Part shown: positions 7,274 through 14,795 of the stretch, one piece after another
Position numbering within the stretch: the first letter of the stretch is position 1
Layout of the letters: each line of letters begins with the position of its first letter
Source of the DNA: CAZHMN01 sp964533705
Lineage (GTDB): Bacteria; Electryoneota; B3-LCP
Reading direction: 5' to 3'
DNA: 25,151 nt
NCBI GenBank assembly: GCA_964533705.1
Contig: CAZHMN010000041.1
Coordinates: 1-25,151 of the forward strand
Notes under the pieces: model-generated
Told to the model about the DNA's origin: nothing
Databases searched by the model: none
The model's input: only the letters and a program-made list of their open reading frames with translations
Program-made: the position numbers and the translations under genes

Positions 7274-8254
7274 TTAGTCCGCAAGGGGGCGAATCTGCAA
7301 TTCGCTTTCTTCGACATGTCGAGATTCGTTATTCGGTAAAGCTGCTATCAGCGCGCACAACGCCACTTCGCGCTGGGTATCATCAGGGGGACGCGTGGTC
7401 ATCCTCTGCAAGGCCAGGCCTGGCGTTATCAACGCCCGGAAAAAGGGGGTGTGGCTCAAGCGATCCGATAAACGCAATAATTCATAGGAGGCTCCTGCAA
7501 CCAGCGGTAACGCCGGCAAATGAACCAGCAGACGTACCAAGACGTTGCGGTATGACCCCCATATAGCGACGACTGCCGTGTCGAAAAGAACGAAAAACGC
7601 CATCGTCAGGAGAGCGACGATCAGGAGATAGCTGGTACCGCAACGGGGATGAAAGCAGGATTTGTTGCGAGCGTTTTCCGAAGTCAGCTCCTCCCTATTT
7701 TCATAGGTGAAAATGGCCTGGTGTTCAGCACCATGATATTGGAAAACGCGCCTAATATCTTTGAGCTGAGAGATTAACCAGATGTAGGCCAGAAAGAGCG
7801 CGATGCGAACCGTACCCGCCACCAGATGGAATAGCGGCTGATTCTCACTCGTCTTCAGGATATTGGCGAGCTGGTACGGGACCAGCATGAAGAGCGCGAT
7901 GGCGATGGCGATGGCGAATAGGAGCGATCCTGCCATCCCCAACGCGTCCCACTTGCGGTGGGCACGTTCTCTTCCTTCTCTCTCACTTTCTAAGGCCACA
8001 TCGGCGGACCAATTCAGGGTGCGAATGCCCAGCACCAGAGCTTCGGACAGGGAAGCGATCCCGCGCATGATGGGCCAGCCCAGAAACTTCCTGCGTTTAT
8101 ACCAGGGTTTACTCGGCCAGACTTTTTTTTGAATCTCCCCACCCGGCAGTCGCACCGCGGCGCTGACGTACTCCGGACTGCGCATCATAACCCCTTCGAT
8201 AATCGCCTGACCACCGATCCGAGGCGTAGATCCGTCCTCGCGATTTGAATTCAT
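7274..8254 (-). CDS. yqhQ: DUF1385 family membrane protein (YqhQ-like)
   Basis: The 326-residue integral membrane protein has the DUF1385 signature at its N-terminus (GGQAIIEGVMMRSPE, residues 14-28). Later landmarks are WPIMRGIASL, the FQYHGAEHQAIFTYE segment and HPRCGTSYLL, then several TMs and a LPLVAGASYELLR stretch. This matches B. subtilis YqhQ-type proteins, whose biochemical role is unknown; the conserved His and Cys residues suggest metal or redox chemistry near the membrane. It starts 12 bp after rpmE and is probably co-transcribed with it. That neighbourhood (rpmE, DUF1385, then prfA/prmC) is frequent in bacteria. Here the release-factor genes do not follow, and the PGA cluster occupies the downstream position instead. 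Confidence 0.88.
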   Translation of the reverse strand: MNSNREDGSTPRIGGQAIIEGVMMRSPEYVSAAVRLPGGEIQKKVWPSKPWYKRRKFLGWPIMRGIASLSEALVLGIRTLNWSADVALESEREGRERAHRKWDALGMAGSLLFAIAIAIALFMLVPYQLANILKTSENQPLFHLVAGTVRIALFLAYIWLISQLKDIRRVFQYHGAEHQAIFTYENREELTSENARNKSCFHPRCGTSYLLIVALLTMAFFVLFDTAVVAIWGSYRNVLVRLLVHLPALPLVAGASYELLRLSDRLSHTPFFRALITPGLALQRMTTRPPDDTQREVALCALIAALPNNESRHVEESELQIRPLAD

Positions 8255-8266
8255 TTCGGAGTCGCT

Positions 8267-8470
8267 TTACTTGCCGATCCTGTACTTCCGCATGAACTTA
8301 TCGACGCGCCCGGCCGTATCAATAAGCTTCTGCTTGCCGGTGAAGAAGGGATGGCAATTGGCGCAGATTTCGATCTTCATGTCTCCGACCGTTGACCGGG
8401 TCTGGAACTCGTTGCCGCAAGCGCAGCGGATGGTCGCCAGCGTGTATCGAGGATGAATGTCTTTTTTCAT
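8267..8470 (-). CDS. rpmE: 50S ribosomal protein L31 (zinc-binding form)
   Basis: The 67-residue protein begins MKKDIHPRYTLATIRCACGN and contains Cys16, Cys18, Cys36 and Cys39 (CAC...CANC), the zinc-binding set of the C+ L31 type. The following CHPFFTGKQKLIDTAGRVDKF is nearly diagnostic for RpmE. It is a component of the large ribosomal subunit at the central protuberance, and in many bacteria the zinc form is replaced by a C- paralogue under zinc limitation. A Shine-Dalgarno AAGGA lies 8 bases before the ATG, and a sigma-70-like promoter (8499-8527) lies upstream. It heads a small operon with the yqhQ-like gene. Confidence 0.97.
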   Translation of the reverse strand: MKKDIHPRYTLATIRCACGNEFQTRSTVGDMKIEICANCHPFFTGKQKLIDTAGRVDKFMRKYRIGK

Positions 8471-8498
8471 TGCTGTTTTCCTTGCTGAACAATCTTAA

Positions 8499-8527
8499 AA
8501 TATACATCATTTTTGGCGCATATACAA
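8499..8527 (-). promoter_or_regulatory. Sigma-70-like promoter of rpmE
   Basis: On the minus strand TTGTAT (8522-8527) is followed after exactly 17 bases by TATATT (8499-8504). The expected start point falls about 20 bases before the rpmE ATG, leaving a short leader that contains the AAGGA ribosome site. Spacing and -10 sequence match other promoters in the window. Confidence 0.55.
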
Positions 8528-8637
8528 GTAATTTTCGCTTCCTTCGATATTCAATCAGGGTGGTTCCATCACAGCTTATGGTTCTGCATCAATACGTGAA
8601 CGTCAATCGTAAAATCGGTTTTGTTTTTCTCTTTCCC

Positions 8638-8666
8638 TTGACTTCTTTAGAAAAAATCGTTAAATT
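8638..8666 (+). promoter_or_regulatory. Sigma-70-like promoter of the secreted sorting-domain gene at 8764
   Basis: TTGACT (8638-8643), a 17-base spacer and TAAATT (8661-8666). The start site would be near 8673, giving a leader of about 90 bases before the ATG at 8764. It lies in the 293-bp divergent region shared with rpmE; I see nothing else coding there. Confidence 0.5.
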
Positions 8667-8763
8667 ATCCGGTGAGAATTTTAAACTCATCCCCACTATT
8701 ACCCCTTTGGTATTACACTCCTTAAAACTGACGAAACCCTTGCTATCAAACTGGGGAGACAAC

Positions 8764-9876
8764 ATGCACCGCCTTATCATGCTTTCGCTCATCGCAATGG
8801 TTCTATGCGCTAGTTCCACTTCGGCTCAGATCGTCATCACTGCGCGGGAGGTTCCCAGCGCCGTCGGATCGCAGTTCCAGTACTACTCTCAATCGGGCGA
8901 CTCCATCCCGGTAAATGTGGGCTTTCCAGGAGGACCGCAAACCTGGGATTACACCGAAGGTGATACCAGCTTTGTTTCAACGGATCTATACCTCGATCCG
9001 GCGGTATCTCCGCCACAGTACTCCCGGGCGAACGTGGTGATCCAGACCGATCAGTTGAATCTGGCCGGACTGACAGAACCCGGGAAAATGTACTGCTACC
9101 TCCATCATTCGCGCTTCATCTTAGGAGCCATCGAGACTACCTATGAGGGGACCACCGTTGATTTCATGTTCAGTCCCTATGTGAACCAATATGCTCTACC
9201 TCTCCAGATGGGAAGCAGTTGGACGAATACCATCAACCTGGATGAGGTTTTCGAATTCCCCGACTACGACATCCGCATCGAACTATACGCCACTATGGAC
9301 GGCCAGGTGGACGCCTATGGAACCGTTTCGGTGCCACAGGGCGATTTTGAAGCCCTGCGCATCCGCAACGATGTTTACTACGATCTGACGGTCTCCATCC
9401 GCTTTCTCTGGGTTTGGGTTCCCATCTATGAGGATACCGGCGAAGCGATTAATTATGACTGGCGCGCTGAAGACGTCGGGACAATCCTGACCATTACCGG
9501 TGAAACCAACGATCCCTATTTCAGTTACGCACAATCCATACGGCGCCTTATGAGCAGCAGCACTTCAGCGGTGGAAGGTCAACCGCTGGCGAGCATCCCG
9601 GTGGAAATGCCTCTTTCCTTCAATCTGATCGGCAGTTATCCCAACCCGTTCAACAATGAAACAATTATCTCCTATCAATTGCCGACACCAGCCGAAGTCG
9701 ATCTGCGGGTCTTTGACGTTATGGGGCGTCAGGTGGCAGTACTATTCCAGGGACATAATGAGGAAGGTGTGCACGAGATAACCTGGTCACCGGAGAATCA
9801 GGCGGCAGGGGTTTACTTCGTACAGTTACGCGCCGGGGAGCAATTACAGCAGAAGATGATGGTGTATCTGAAATAG
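8764..9876 (+). CDS. Secreted protein with C-terminal type IX-like (Por) sorting domain
   Basis: The 370-residue protein has an N-terminal signal peptide (MHRLIMLSLIAMVLCASSTSA, cleavage before QIV), a beta-rich middle region of no recognised function, and a C-terminal domain of about 85 residues. That domain starts at LSFNLIGSYPNPFNNET and continues with strands VDLRVFDVMGRQV, HEITWSP, AGVYFVQLRAG and QQKMMVYLK. It is the FCB-type sorting domain recognised in type IX secretion, normally removed or used for surface attachment. The start is the ATG at 8764, with GGGGAG five bases upstream; the frame is open further back but lacks a signal peptide or ribosome site there. Convergent with the C25 peptidase gene, and each of the two genes ends in its own terminator. 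It may be a surface adhesin or structural protein; function unknown. Confidence 0.8.
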   Translation: MHRLIMLSLIAMVLCASSTSAQIVITAREVPSAVGSQFQYYSQSGDSIPVNVGFPGGPQTWDYTEGDTSFVSTDLYLDPAVSPPQYSRANVVIQTDQLNLAGLTEPGKMYCYLHHSRFILGAIETTYEGTTVDFMFSPYVNQYALPLQMGSSWTNTINLDEVFEFPDYDIRIELYATMDGQVDAYGTVSVPQGDFEALRIRNDVYYDLTVSIRFLWVWVPIYEDTGEAINYDWRAEDVGTILTITGETNDPYFSYAQSIRRLMSSSTSAVEGQPLASIPVEMPLSFNLIGSYPNPFNNETIISYQLPTPAEVDLRVFDVMGRQVAVLFQGHNEEGVHEITWSPENQAAGVYFVQLRAGEQLQQKMMVYLK

Positions 9877-9902
9877 ATTTAGAAACAAATCCATAACAAA
9901 AA

Positions 9903-9922
9903 GGGCGGACATCTGTCCGCCC
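9903..9922 (-). terminator. Rho-independent terminator of the C25 peptidase gene
   Basis: Perfect 8-bp stem GGGCGGAC/GTCCGCCC with loop ATCT. Read on the minus strand it is followed by TTTTTG, so it ends transcription arriving from the peptidase gene. On the plus strand it has no U-run after it. Confidence 0.85.
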
Positions 9923-9941
9923 GAAGGTTACGCAAGCTAAC

Positions 9942-9977
9942 AGTCGGGGTCAGGGACGACCCCGACTACGTTTTTTT
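9942..9977 (+). terminator. Rho-independent terminator of the sorting-domain gene
   Basis: Perfect 10-bp stem AGTCGGGGTC (9942-9951) with GACCCCGACT (9958-9967), six-base loop, then ACG and seven T (9971-9977). The T-run abuts the stop codon of the convergent peptidase gene. Confidence 0.9.
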
Positions 9978-12900
9978 CTATTTCACCAGCGCCATCTTGC
10001 CGGAGGTGTTAAAGGTGCCAGCAGTTAGCCGGTACAGGTAAATCCCGGATGCTAGATTCGAGGCGTCAAAGGTAACCTCGTGGGTGCCAGCATCTCTCAT
10101 GCCATCGGCAAGAGTAGCGACCAGGCGGCCTTGCAGGTTATAAACCTTCAGGGATACCCTTGAAGCCTCAGGCAGCACAAAGGAGAACTGGGTTACCGGG
10201 TTGAACGGATTGGGATAGATTCCTTCGAAGCTGAATGATTCTGGCATTTCGCTTCGTTCGGGTTGTGTCGTGAACCAATCCTCGAAGCTTTCGCCCCAGT
10301 TATCCCAATCGGGCACCGGATTTCCGTTGCCTGTGGTCAGCTTGGTGAAGGGGAAGGTATCCGCCGACCAGACGACTCCGGGATTGACGCCGACATAGGC
10401 GTTATAGGTATAATCGCCCGAAGGAGCGCCACCCGGTACCGCCTGTGACCGATCCCGGTCGAGGTGAACTCCAGCACCGAGAGTGAGATTGACCGGGCCG
10501 ATGACCGGTCCGTATATCGTTCCGCCTGGCAAGGTGACGTCACACCAGACGTCGAAAGTCTGCGCGCTGGCTTCATTGTTCGTCACGGCGATGTTGAAGT
10601 CGAAACTGCCGCCCGTAGCGGGAATCTGGATGGGCGTACCGTATGGCGTTAGTTCGACGACCACGTCCGGCGTGGTGCCCGTGGGCAGGCCGATGATTTC
10701 GACGTCGTCTATGAACCAGCCGACGTCATTGGCGGCAGCGTCCGAGCCGAAGCGGAATCGGAGCTGAATGTCACCAATATAAGCGGACAGATCGGCGCTT
10801 TTCTGCGCCCAGTTACTGCTGCCCGAGAAGAGCGGCGTTTCAGGGGCAAACGGGCCGGTGTAAGGATTGCCGCCTCCGGCAGTTGAACGCACGGTGTGAG
10901 TATAACCGCACTCCAGAACCGCCCAGGGACCTCCATTATGAGAGATTTCCACCACGCCGCCGTCATAAGCGGAGTCAGGATATGCGCCGGATGCTTCCGC
11001 CGCGATCCAGTGCCAGAAGCTCAGTTCGCATTCGCTGCCGATGGAAATAACCTGCGAGATCAAACCGCCGTCGGCGCTGTTGGCATAATTGCCAGTCCCC
11101 GTGTCGCCGAACCTCCAGGCGTGAGTACCGGAATGGCTGTTAGCTGTGGACATATGCCACTGGTCTATCCAGCCGGGCGTGACCTCGGCATGCGTCCAGC
11201 CGCCGGCGCCGCTCTCCATGTCATCCGAGAACAGGACGCCGAGGATGGTGAAGCTGAAGGTATCGGAGGTGCCCGCGTTCGACTGCGGTGAAGCGTCAAC
11301 CGCCTCGATATAGTAGTCAATGACCGTGGCAACAGGTTGACCGGGGATGTCGCCTTCCCAGGTGTCGCCTCCGGTGTTGGTCATGGCTACCTCGTCGAAG
11401 TTGATGCCGTCGGTGCTGTAAAAGACAGAGGCTTCAGCCACGCCGGAATAGTCCATAATCGTCGCTGAGACGGTGTAGGGCCCGCTGCTGGTGGTATTCT
11501 CCAGCGGAACGTGGGCGATCAGCGGCGGCCAGGTGTCAGGTCCCGTGGGGACAACAGGAAGCTGGGTGATATAAGGCATAGCATTGTAGGAAGTCACCGT
11601 CAGGTCAACGTACCCAGGCGGGAGTGTTCCAGGAGTGATGGGAATGGGCGCCAATCCCGAGGCGTTGGTATAGGCGCAGCCCAGGAGATCGCCTTCGAAG
11701 GAAATCGCCGCCAGCGCACCCTCAATGCCTGTTACCACAACGTCAAAGACATTCTGGCTGGGATCAATGGAATTGTTGTGGCTGACGCTCATATCAAAGG
11801 GCGTATCGGTGCGCACCTGGAAGGAGGGATCGCCGAAGATAGTCCAGTGGTCGGCTTCACTTTCGCCAGTGCTGCCCGTCTCGTCAATCATCAGCATCGT
11901 TCCGTTGAAGCAAAGGGCTCCGTAGCTGTGGAACAAATCGGCGCACATCAGGTCAATGAATTCATCCTGAGCATACATGGGCGGTGCCCAGGACTGACTG
12001 ATGGTTGAGGCGAAGAAGCCGATGGCTCCCGTCGGTTCGCCGTCGTGAGTAGCCCGCAACCAGGCTTCGGCGAAGCAGGTTGAATTGGCAAAATTACCGC
12101 AGAGACAGGCCACCGTGGTATTGAACGGCAGCATGTTGTCGTTAACCAGGTTGTTGACATTACTGACATTAAAACCGGTGCTTCCCCAGGAAGTGGTACT
12201 GCCATGACCGCAGTAGTTTATGGTGCTGCGGCCTTCGTTGAGGGCGGTTGAAACCATACCAGAAGTGCCATAGGGATCATATATCCGATCCACTTCGGTA
12301 TAGGTGTAGTCGAGCAGGTCGTCGCGGATATAATCCATGTGTTCATCGTCGCTCTCACCATAATGCCCCATACCGGCACCCTGGTTAGAAGCGACGCCGG
12401 CCCCCTTGTGATACCAATCGGCAGCAGCCTGAGGGAACTTTTCATAGTTAATGGTGCGTTCTACTTGCGTGTAGGCCTGACCGACTGTTTCTGCAGAAAA
12501 GCGCCCGACGAAGAGCTCCGGGTAGTGGTCGCTGCCCACTAATTGAGCATAAGTGGGGTCTTCCCCACCACTGGGTGTGGCCACCTGTGCCGCATCGCCC
12601 ACGAGCAGAACGAACGTCAATCCGTCGGTTTCGTAGAGATTGCGGATGTAATTTTTGATGTCAGTGGCGTTGTTGCCGATCACGGAAACGTTCTCGATAA
12701 TCGTGGGGATGCCCTTCTGGTTCTTCCAATCCACCAGGGGCATGACGGCATCGTAGAAGTCATCGTAGGTGATGACCAGCATAGGGCCGACTTCCTCGAC
12801 GGGATCATAGCGTTCTGGCCATAAGGCTCTCACGAGATCGAAATTAAGGAAGTGACGCTGGTAGATGCGGCGGAATTCGGGATCCATTTTCTCCAGCGGT

Positions 12901-13520
12901 TTAGTCCGAACGAAAACATTTTCTCCGCCACTGCCCACGCGATCAACTTGCACTGTGATCTCGGTGTAAACCCTCAGCACCTGTTTCACGGGATTGTACT
13001 GAAAGGCGTTGACTTCAACTACCTGGCCGCGTAAATCGCGCAGAATGTACGGTTCCCGCAGTTCGACGATCTTTTCGGGGTACCAGGCGTCCTCCTGATA
13101 GACTTCTCCGAATTCGTAGGGAACGTCGTCTGGGTTTACGGATCGCAATAGATGCCCCTTGGAGGGTGCGATTTTAATATTTGAAAATTCCCGATATTGG
13201 GAAGATATCACCGACGCCTCCATGAAACCATCGTCGGGAATAATGACACTGCGGCAGAGACGAGGTAATTCCGGATTTCCCTTCAACCATAACCGGCTCT
13301 CGCTGTCCAAACCGATAACGGCGTAGGTTTCTCCGTTGATGATGACCTCATCCCGCTCGAAGCCGTTGAGCTGATAATTCAGCTGAATTCTGCTATCAGA
13401 GGATTCCAGCAATTTAACGGCAACCGGTTCGGGGGATGCCGCAAGTTCCACCCATTGGGCTGACCAAGATAGGCTGGTGAGGAGTAACAGGGAAATCAGC
13501 AAGCAGTAGATCTTTTTCAT
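9978..13520 (-). CDS. Gingipain-family (C25) cysteine peptidase with type IX-like sorting domain
   Basis: The 1180-residue secreted protein has a signal peptide (1-21), a C25 propeptide-like region (about 22-235) and a catalytic domain (about 240-575). Catalytic His is in NYCGHGST (H439) and catalytic Cys in VACLCGNF (C472), 33 residues apart as in RgpB. CFAEAWLRA follows, as in gingipains. Next come an Ig-like domain (575-660), a second Ig-like domain with FYSTDG and YYIEAVD (665-760), a MAM/immune-inhibitor-A-like jelly roll (765-945, ending FIDDVEI), a further beta domain and a C-terminal sorting domain (from about 1095, IYPNPFNPVT...MALVK). It probably degrades external protein at the cell surface. 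A PorU-like sortase is possible but less likely, given the short N-terminal part. ATG 13520 is preferred over 13526 because AGGGAG then sits seven bases upstream. Confidence 0.92.
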   Translation of the reverse strand: MKKIYCLLISLLLLTSLSWSAQWVELAASPEPVAVKLLESSDSRIQLNYQLNGFERDEVIINGETYAVIGLDSESRLWLKGNPELPRLCRSVIIPDDGFMEASVISSQYREFSNIKIAPSKGHLLRSVNPDDVPYEFGEVYQEDAWYPEKIVELREPYILRDLRGQVVEVNAFQYNPVKQVLRVYTEITVQVDRVGSGGENVFVRTKPLEKMDPEFRRIYQRHFLNFDLVRALWPERYDPVEEVGPMLVITYDDFYDAVMPLVDWKNQKGIPTIIENVSVIGNNATDIKNYIRNLYETDGLTFVLLVGDAAQVATPSGGEDPTYAQLVGSDHYPELFVGRFSAETVGQAYTQVERTINYEKFPQAAADWYHKGAGVASNQGAGMGHYGESDDEHMDYIRDDLLDYTYTEVDRIYDPYGTSGMVSTALNEGRSTINYCGHGSTTSWGSTGFNVSNVNNLVNDNMLPFNTTVACLCGNFANSTCFAEAWLRATHDGEPTGAIGFFASTISQSWAPPMYAQDEFIDLMCADLFHSYGALCFNGTMLMIDETGSTGESEADHWTIFGDPSFQVRTDTPFDMSVSHNNSIDPSQNVFDVVVTGIEGALAAISFEGDLLGCAYTNASGLAPIPITPGTLPPGYVDLTVTSYNAMPYITQLPVVPTGPDTWPPLIAHVPLENTTSSGPYTVSATIMDYSGVAEASVFYSTDGINFDEVAMTNTGGDTWEGDIPGQPVATVIDYYIEAVDASPQSNAGTSDTFSFTILGVLFSDDMESGAGGWTHAEVTPGWIDQWHMSTANSHSGTHAWRFGDTGTGNYANSADGGLISQVISIGSECELSFWHWIAAEASGAYPDSAYDGGVVEISHNGGPWAVLECGYTHTVRSTAGGGNPYTGPFAPETPLFSGSSNWAQKSADLSAYIGDIQLRFRFGSDAAANDVGWFIDDVEIIGLPTGTTPDVVVELTPYGTPIQIPATGGSFDFNIAVTNNEASAQTFDVWCDVTLPGGTIYGPVIGPVNLTLGAGVHLDRDRSQAVPGGAPSGDYTYNAYVGVNPGVVWSADTFPFTKLTTGNGNPVPDWDNWGESFEDWFTTQPERSEMPESFSFEGIYPNPFNPVTQFSFVLPEASRVSLKVYNLQGRLVATLADGMRDAGTHEVTFDASNLASGIYLYRLTAGTFNTSGKMALVK

Positions 13521-13591
13521 AACCATTCTCCCTCGCTAGTTAATGGATGCGAATCGAATTATCCGATACATTGTTATTTCTCTAAGTATAA

Positions 13592-13620
13592 AATATAGCT
13601 AAAATCTGCCACAAAGTCAA
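13592..13620 (-). promoter_or_regulatory. Sigma-70-like promoter of the C25 peptidase gene
   Basis: On the minus strand TTGACT (13615-13620), 17-base spacer, TATATT (13592-13597). The start point would be about 65 bases before the ATG. It lies in the 209-bp divergent region between this gene and the TPR-like gene. Confidence 0.6.
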
Positions 13621-13681
13621 GCAATAAAATAAAACTCGGCCATTTTTTTATTCTTTATTTGAACGATCCTGGTAATTCAGC

Positions 13682-13710
13682 TTGCATTTCATACTGGCAG
13701 TAACTATATT
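13682..13710 (+). promoter_or_regulatory. Sigma-70-like promoter of the TPR-like gene
   Basis: TTGCAT (13682-13687), 17-base spacer, TATATT (13705-13710). The predicted start point is only about 13 bases before the ATG at 13730, so the leader would consist mainly of the GAGGA ribosome site. This may be the promoter for the whole plus-strand run up to 21876. Confidence 0.45.
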
Positions 13711-13729
13711 TCCCCGTGAGGAACCGAAC

Positions 13730-14779
13730 ATGCTACGCCTAACAACGATACTATTCTCGCTTCTTCTAATCAGTCAGTGCTATGGTCGCACGGCGGTTTT
13801 CGAAGACGACTCTACGCAAAATGCAGTTTCCAGGGTTTTGGAATTTACTTTCCTGCTGAAATATGAAGCTGCTTTAGCGACCATTGATCAACTCGAATTG
13901 GAACTCCCCGACCACCCCATCACTGCCGTTCTGCGCGCCGGGGTGCTCTACTGCCGCATGTTGGATCACGAAGATTTGGAAGATTTCGACGAATTCGAAC
14001 GTCAATATGATTTAGCCTGGGATGCCACGGAGAAATTGAAGAAGGAAGGGGAAATCGCGGAAGCGGATCTTTACTTCGGCACCTTATTGGGCTTTCGCGC
14101 TCTGCTGCACCAGCGCCAGGGAAAATGGTGGCCGGCGGTGCGGGTCGGCATTAAGGCTTATAAATACATGAAATCCTGCTTGGAAGAAGACTCAACACTG
14201 TCGGATGCTCACTTAGGCGTTGGCACTTACAAGTACTGGAGGAGCAGGGCGACGGATTTCATTAACTGGCTGCCCTTTATCCCCGACCAGAAGGACGAGG
14301 GCATCGCGCTTATATATCGCGCCATGGAAGAAGGCCTGTTGGGCCGGGAAATCGCCCGGAGCACCCTGGCCTGGACCTTAATTGATGCCGACCGGCCCCT
14401 GGAGGCGGTTCAGCTTTCCATAGAAGGATTGAAGATCTACCCGGGTAGCCGCTTCTACCTGTGGACTCTGGCGGATGGATACTACAAGATGGGACATTTA
14501 GAGTATGCTGGACAGGTCTACAAACAGATCTGGGATTCAATCCACCCGCTGGAACGGAATAATCATTACAACGAATTAGGCATATGCAAAAAGATGGGAT
14601 ATATTTATCTGGGATTAAACAACCCCGAAGAAGCTTTGAAGTGGATCAACCAGGGTCTCTCTTTTCAATTGGACGATGAGGTTAAAGAGCGCCGCAAAAA
14701 AACGCTGAAAACCTTAAAAGACCTTAAGAAGATCGCTGAAGAACGGCTTGCCAACAGCAGGGGTACAGAAAAAGACTGA
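13730..14779 (+). CDS. Exported helical-repeat (TPR-like) protein
   Basis: The 349-residue protein has a signal peptide (MLRLTTILFSLLLISQCYG, about 19 residues) followed by an all-helical chain. The middle contains LGVGTYKYWRSRATDFINWLPF, a stretch I recall from TPR proteins of FCB-type genomes. The C-terminal half has repeat-like units (ALIYRAMEEG, AVQLSIEGLKIYPGSRFYLW, LADGYYKMGHLEYAGQVYKQ, MGYIYLGLNNPEEALKWINQ) spaced about 34 residues apart, as in tetratricopeptide repeats. The start at 13730 has GAGGA seven bases upstream; an upstream in-frame ATG at 13682 would destroy the signal peptide and overlaps the promoter. It is probably a periplasmic scaffold with no enzymatic motif. It precedes the CCA-enzyme-like gene by 16 bp. 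Confidence 0.75.
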   Translation: MLRLTTILFSLLLISQCYGRTAVFEDDSTQNAVSRVLEFTFLLKYEAALATIDQLELELPDHPITAVLRAGVLYCRMLDHEDLEDFDEFERQYDLAWDATEKLKKEGEIAEADLYFGTLLGFRALLHQRQGKWWPAVRVGIKAYKYMKSCLEEDSTLSDAHLGVGTYKYWRSRATDFINWLPFIPDQKDEGIALIYRAMEEGLLGREIARSTLAWTLIDADRPLEAVQLSIEGLKIYPGSRFYLWTLADGYYKMGHLEYAGQVYKQIWDSIHPLERNNHYNELGICKKMGYIYLGLNNPEEALKWINQGLSFQLDDEVKERRKKTLKTLKDLKKIAEERLANSRGTEKD

Positions 14780-14795
14780 TTCTGCTTTTAGATAA

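Noticed and set aside
8392..8763. Upstream in-frame extension of the secreted sorting-domain gene
   Set aside because: It overlaps rpmE on the other strand and the promoter, and would bury the signal peptide; the ATG at 8764 has GGGGAG at good spacing.
11511..12008. 165-codon plus-strand frame within the C25 peptidase gene
   Set aside because: Shadow frame with Arg/Gly-rich, patternless translation; the peptidase on the other strand is complete.
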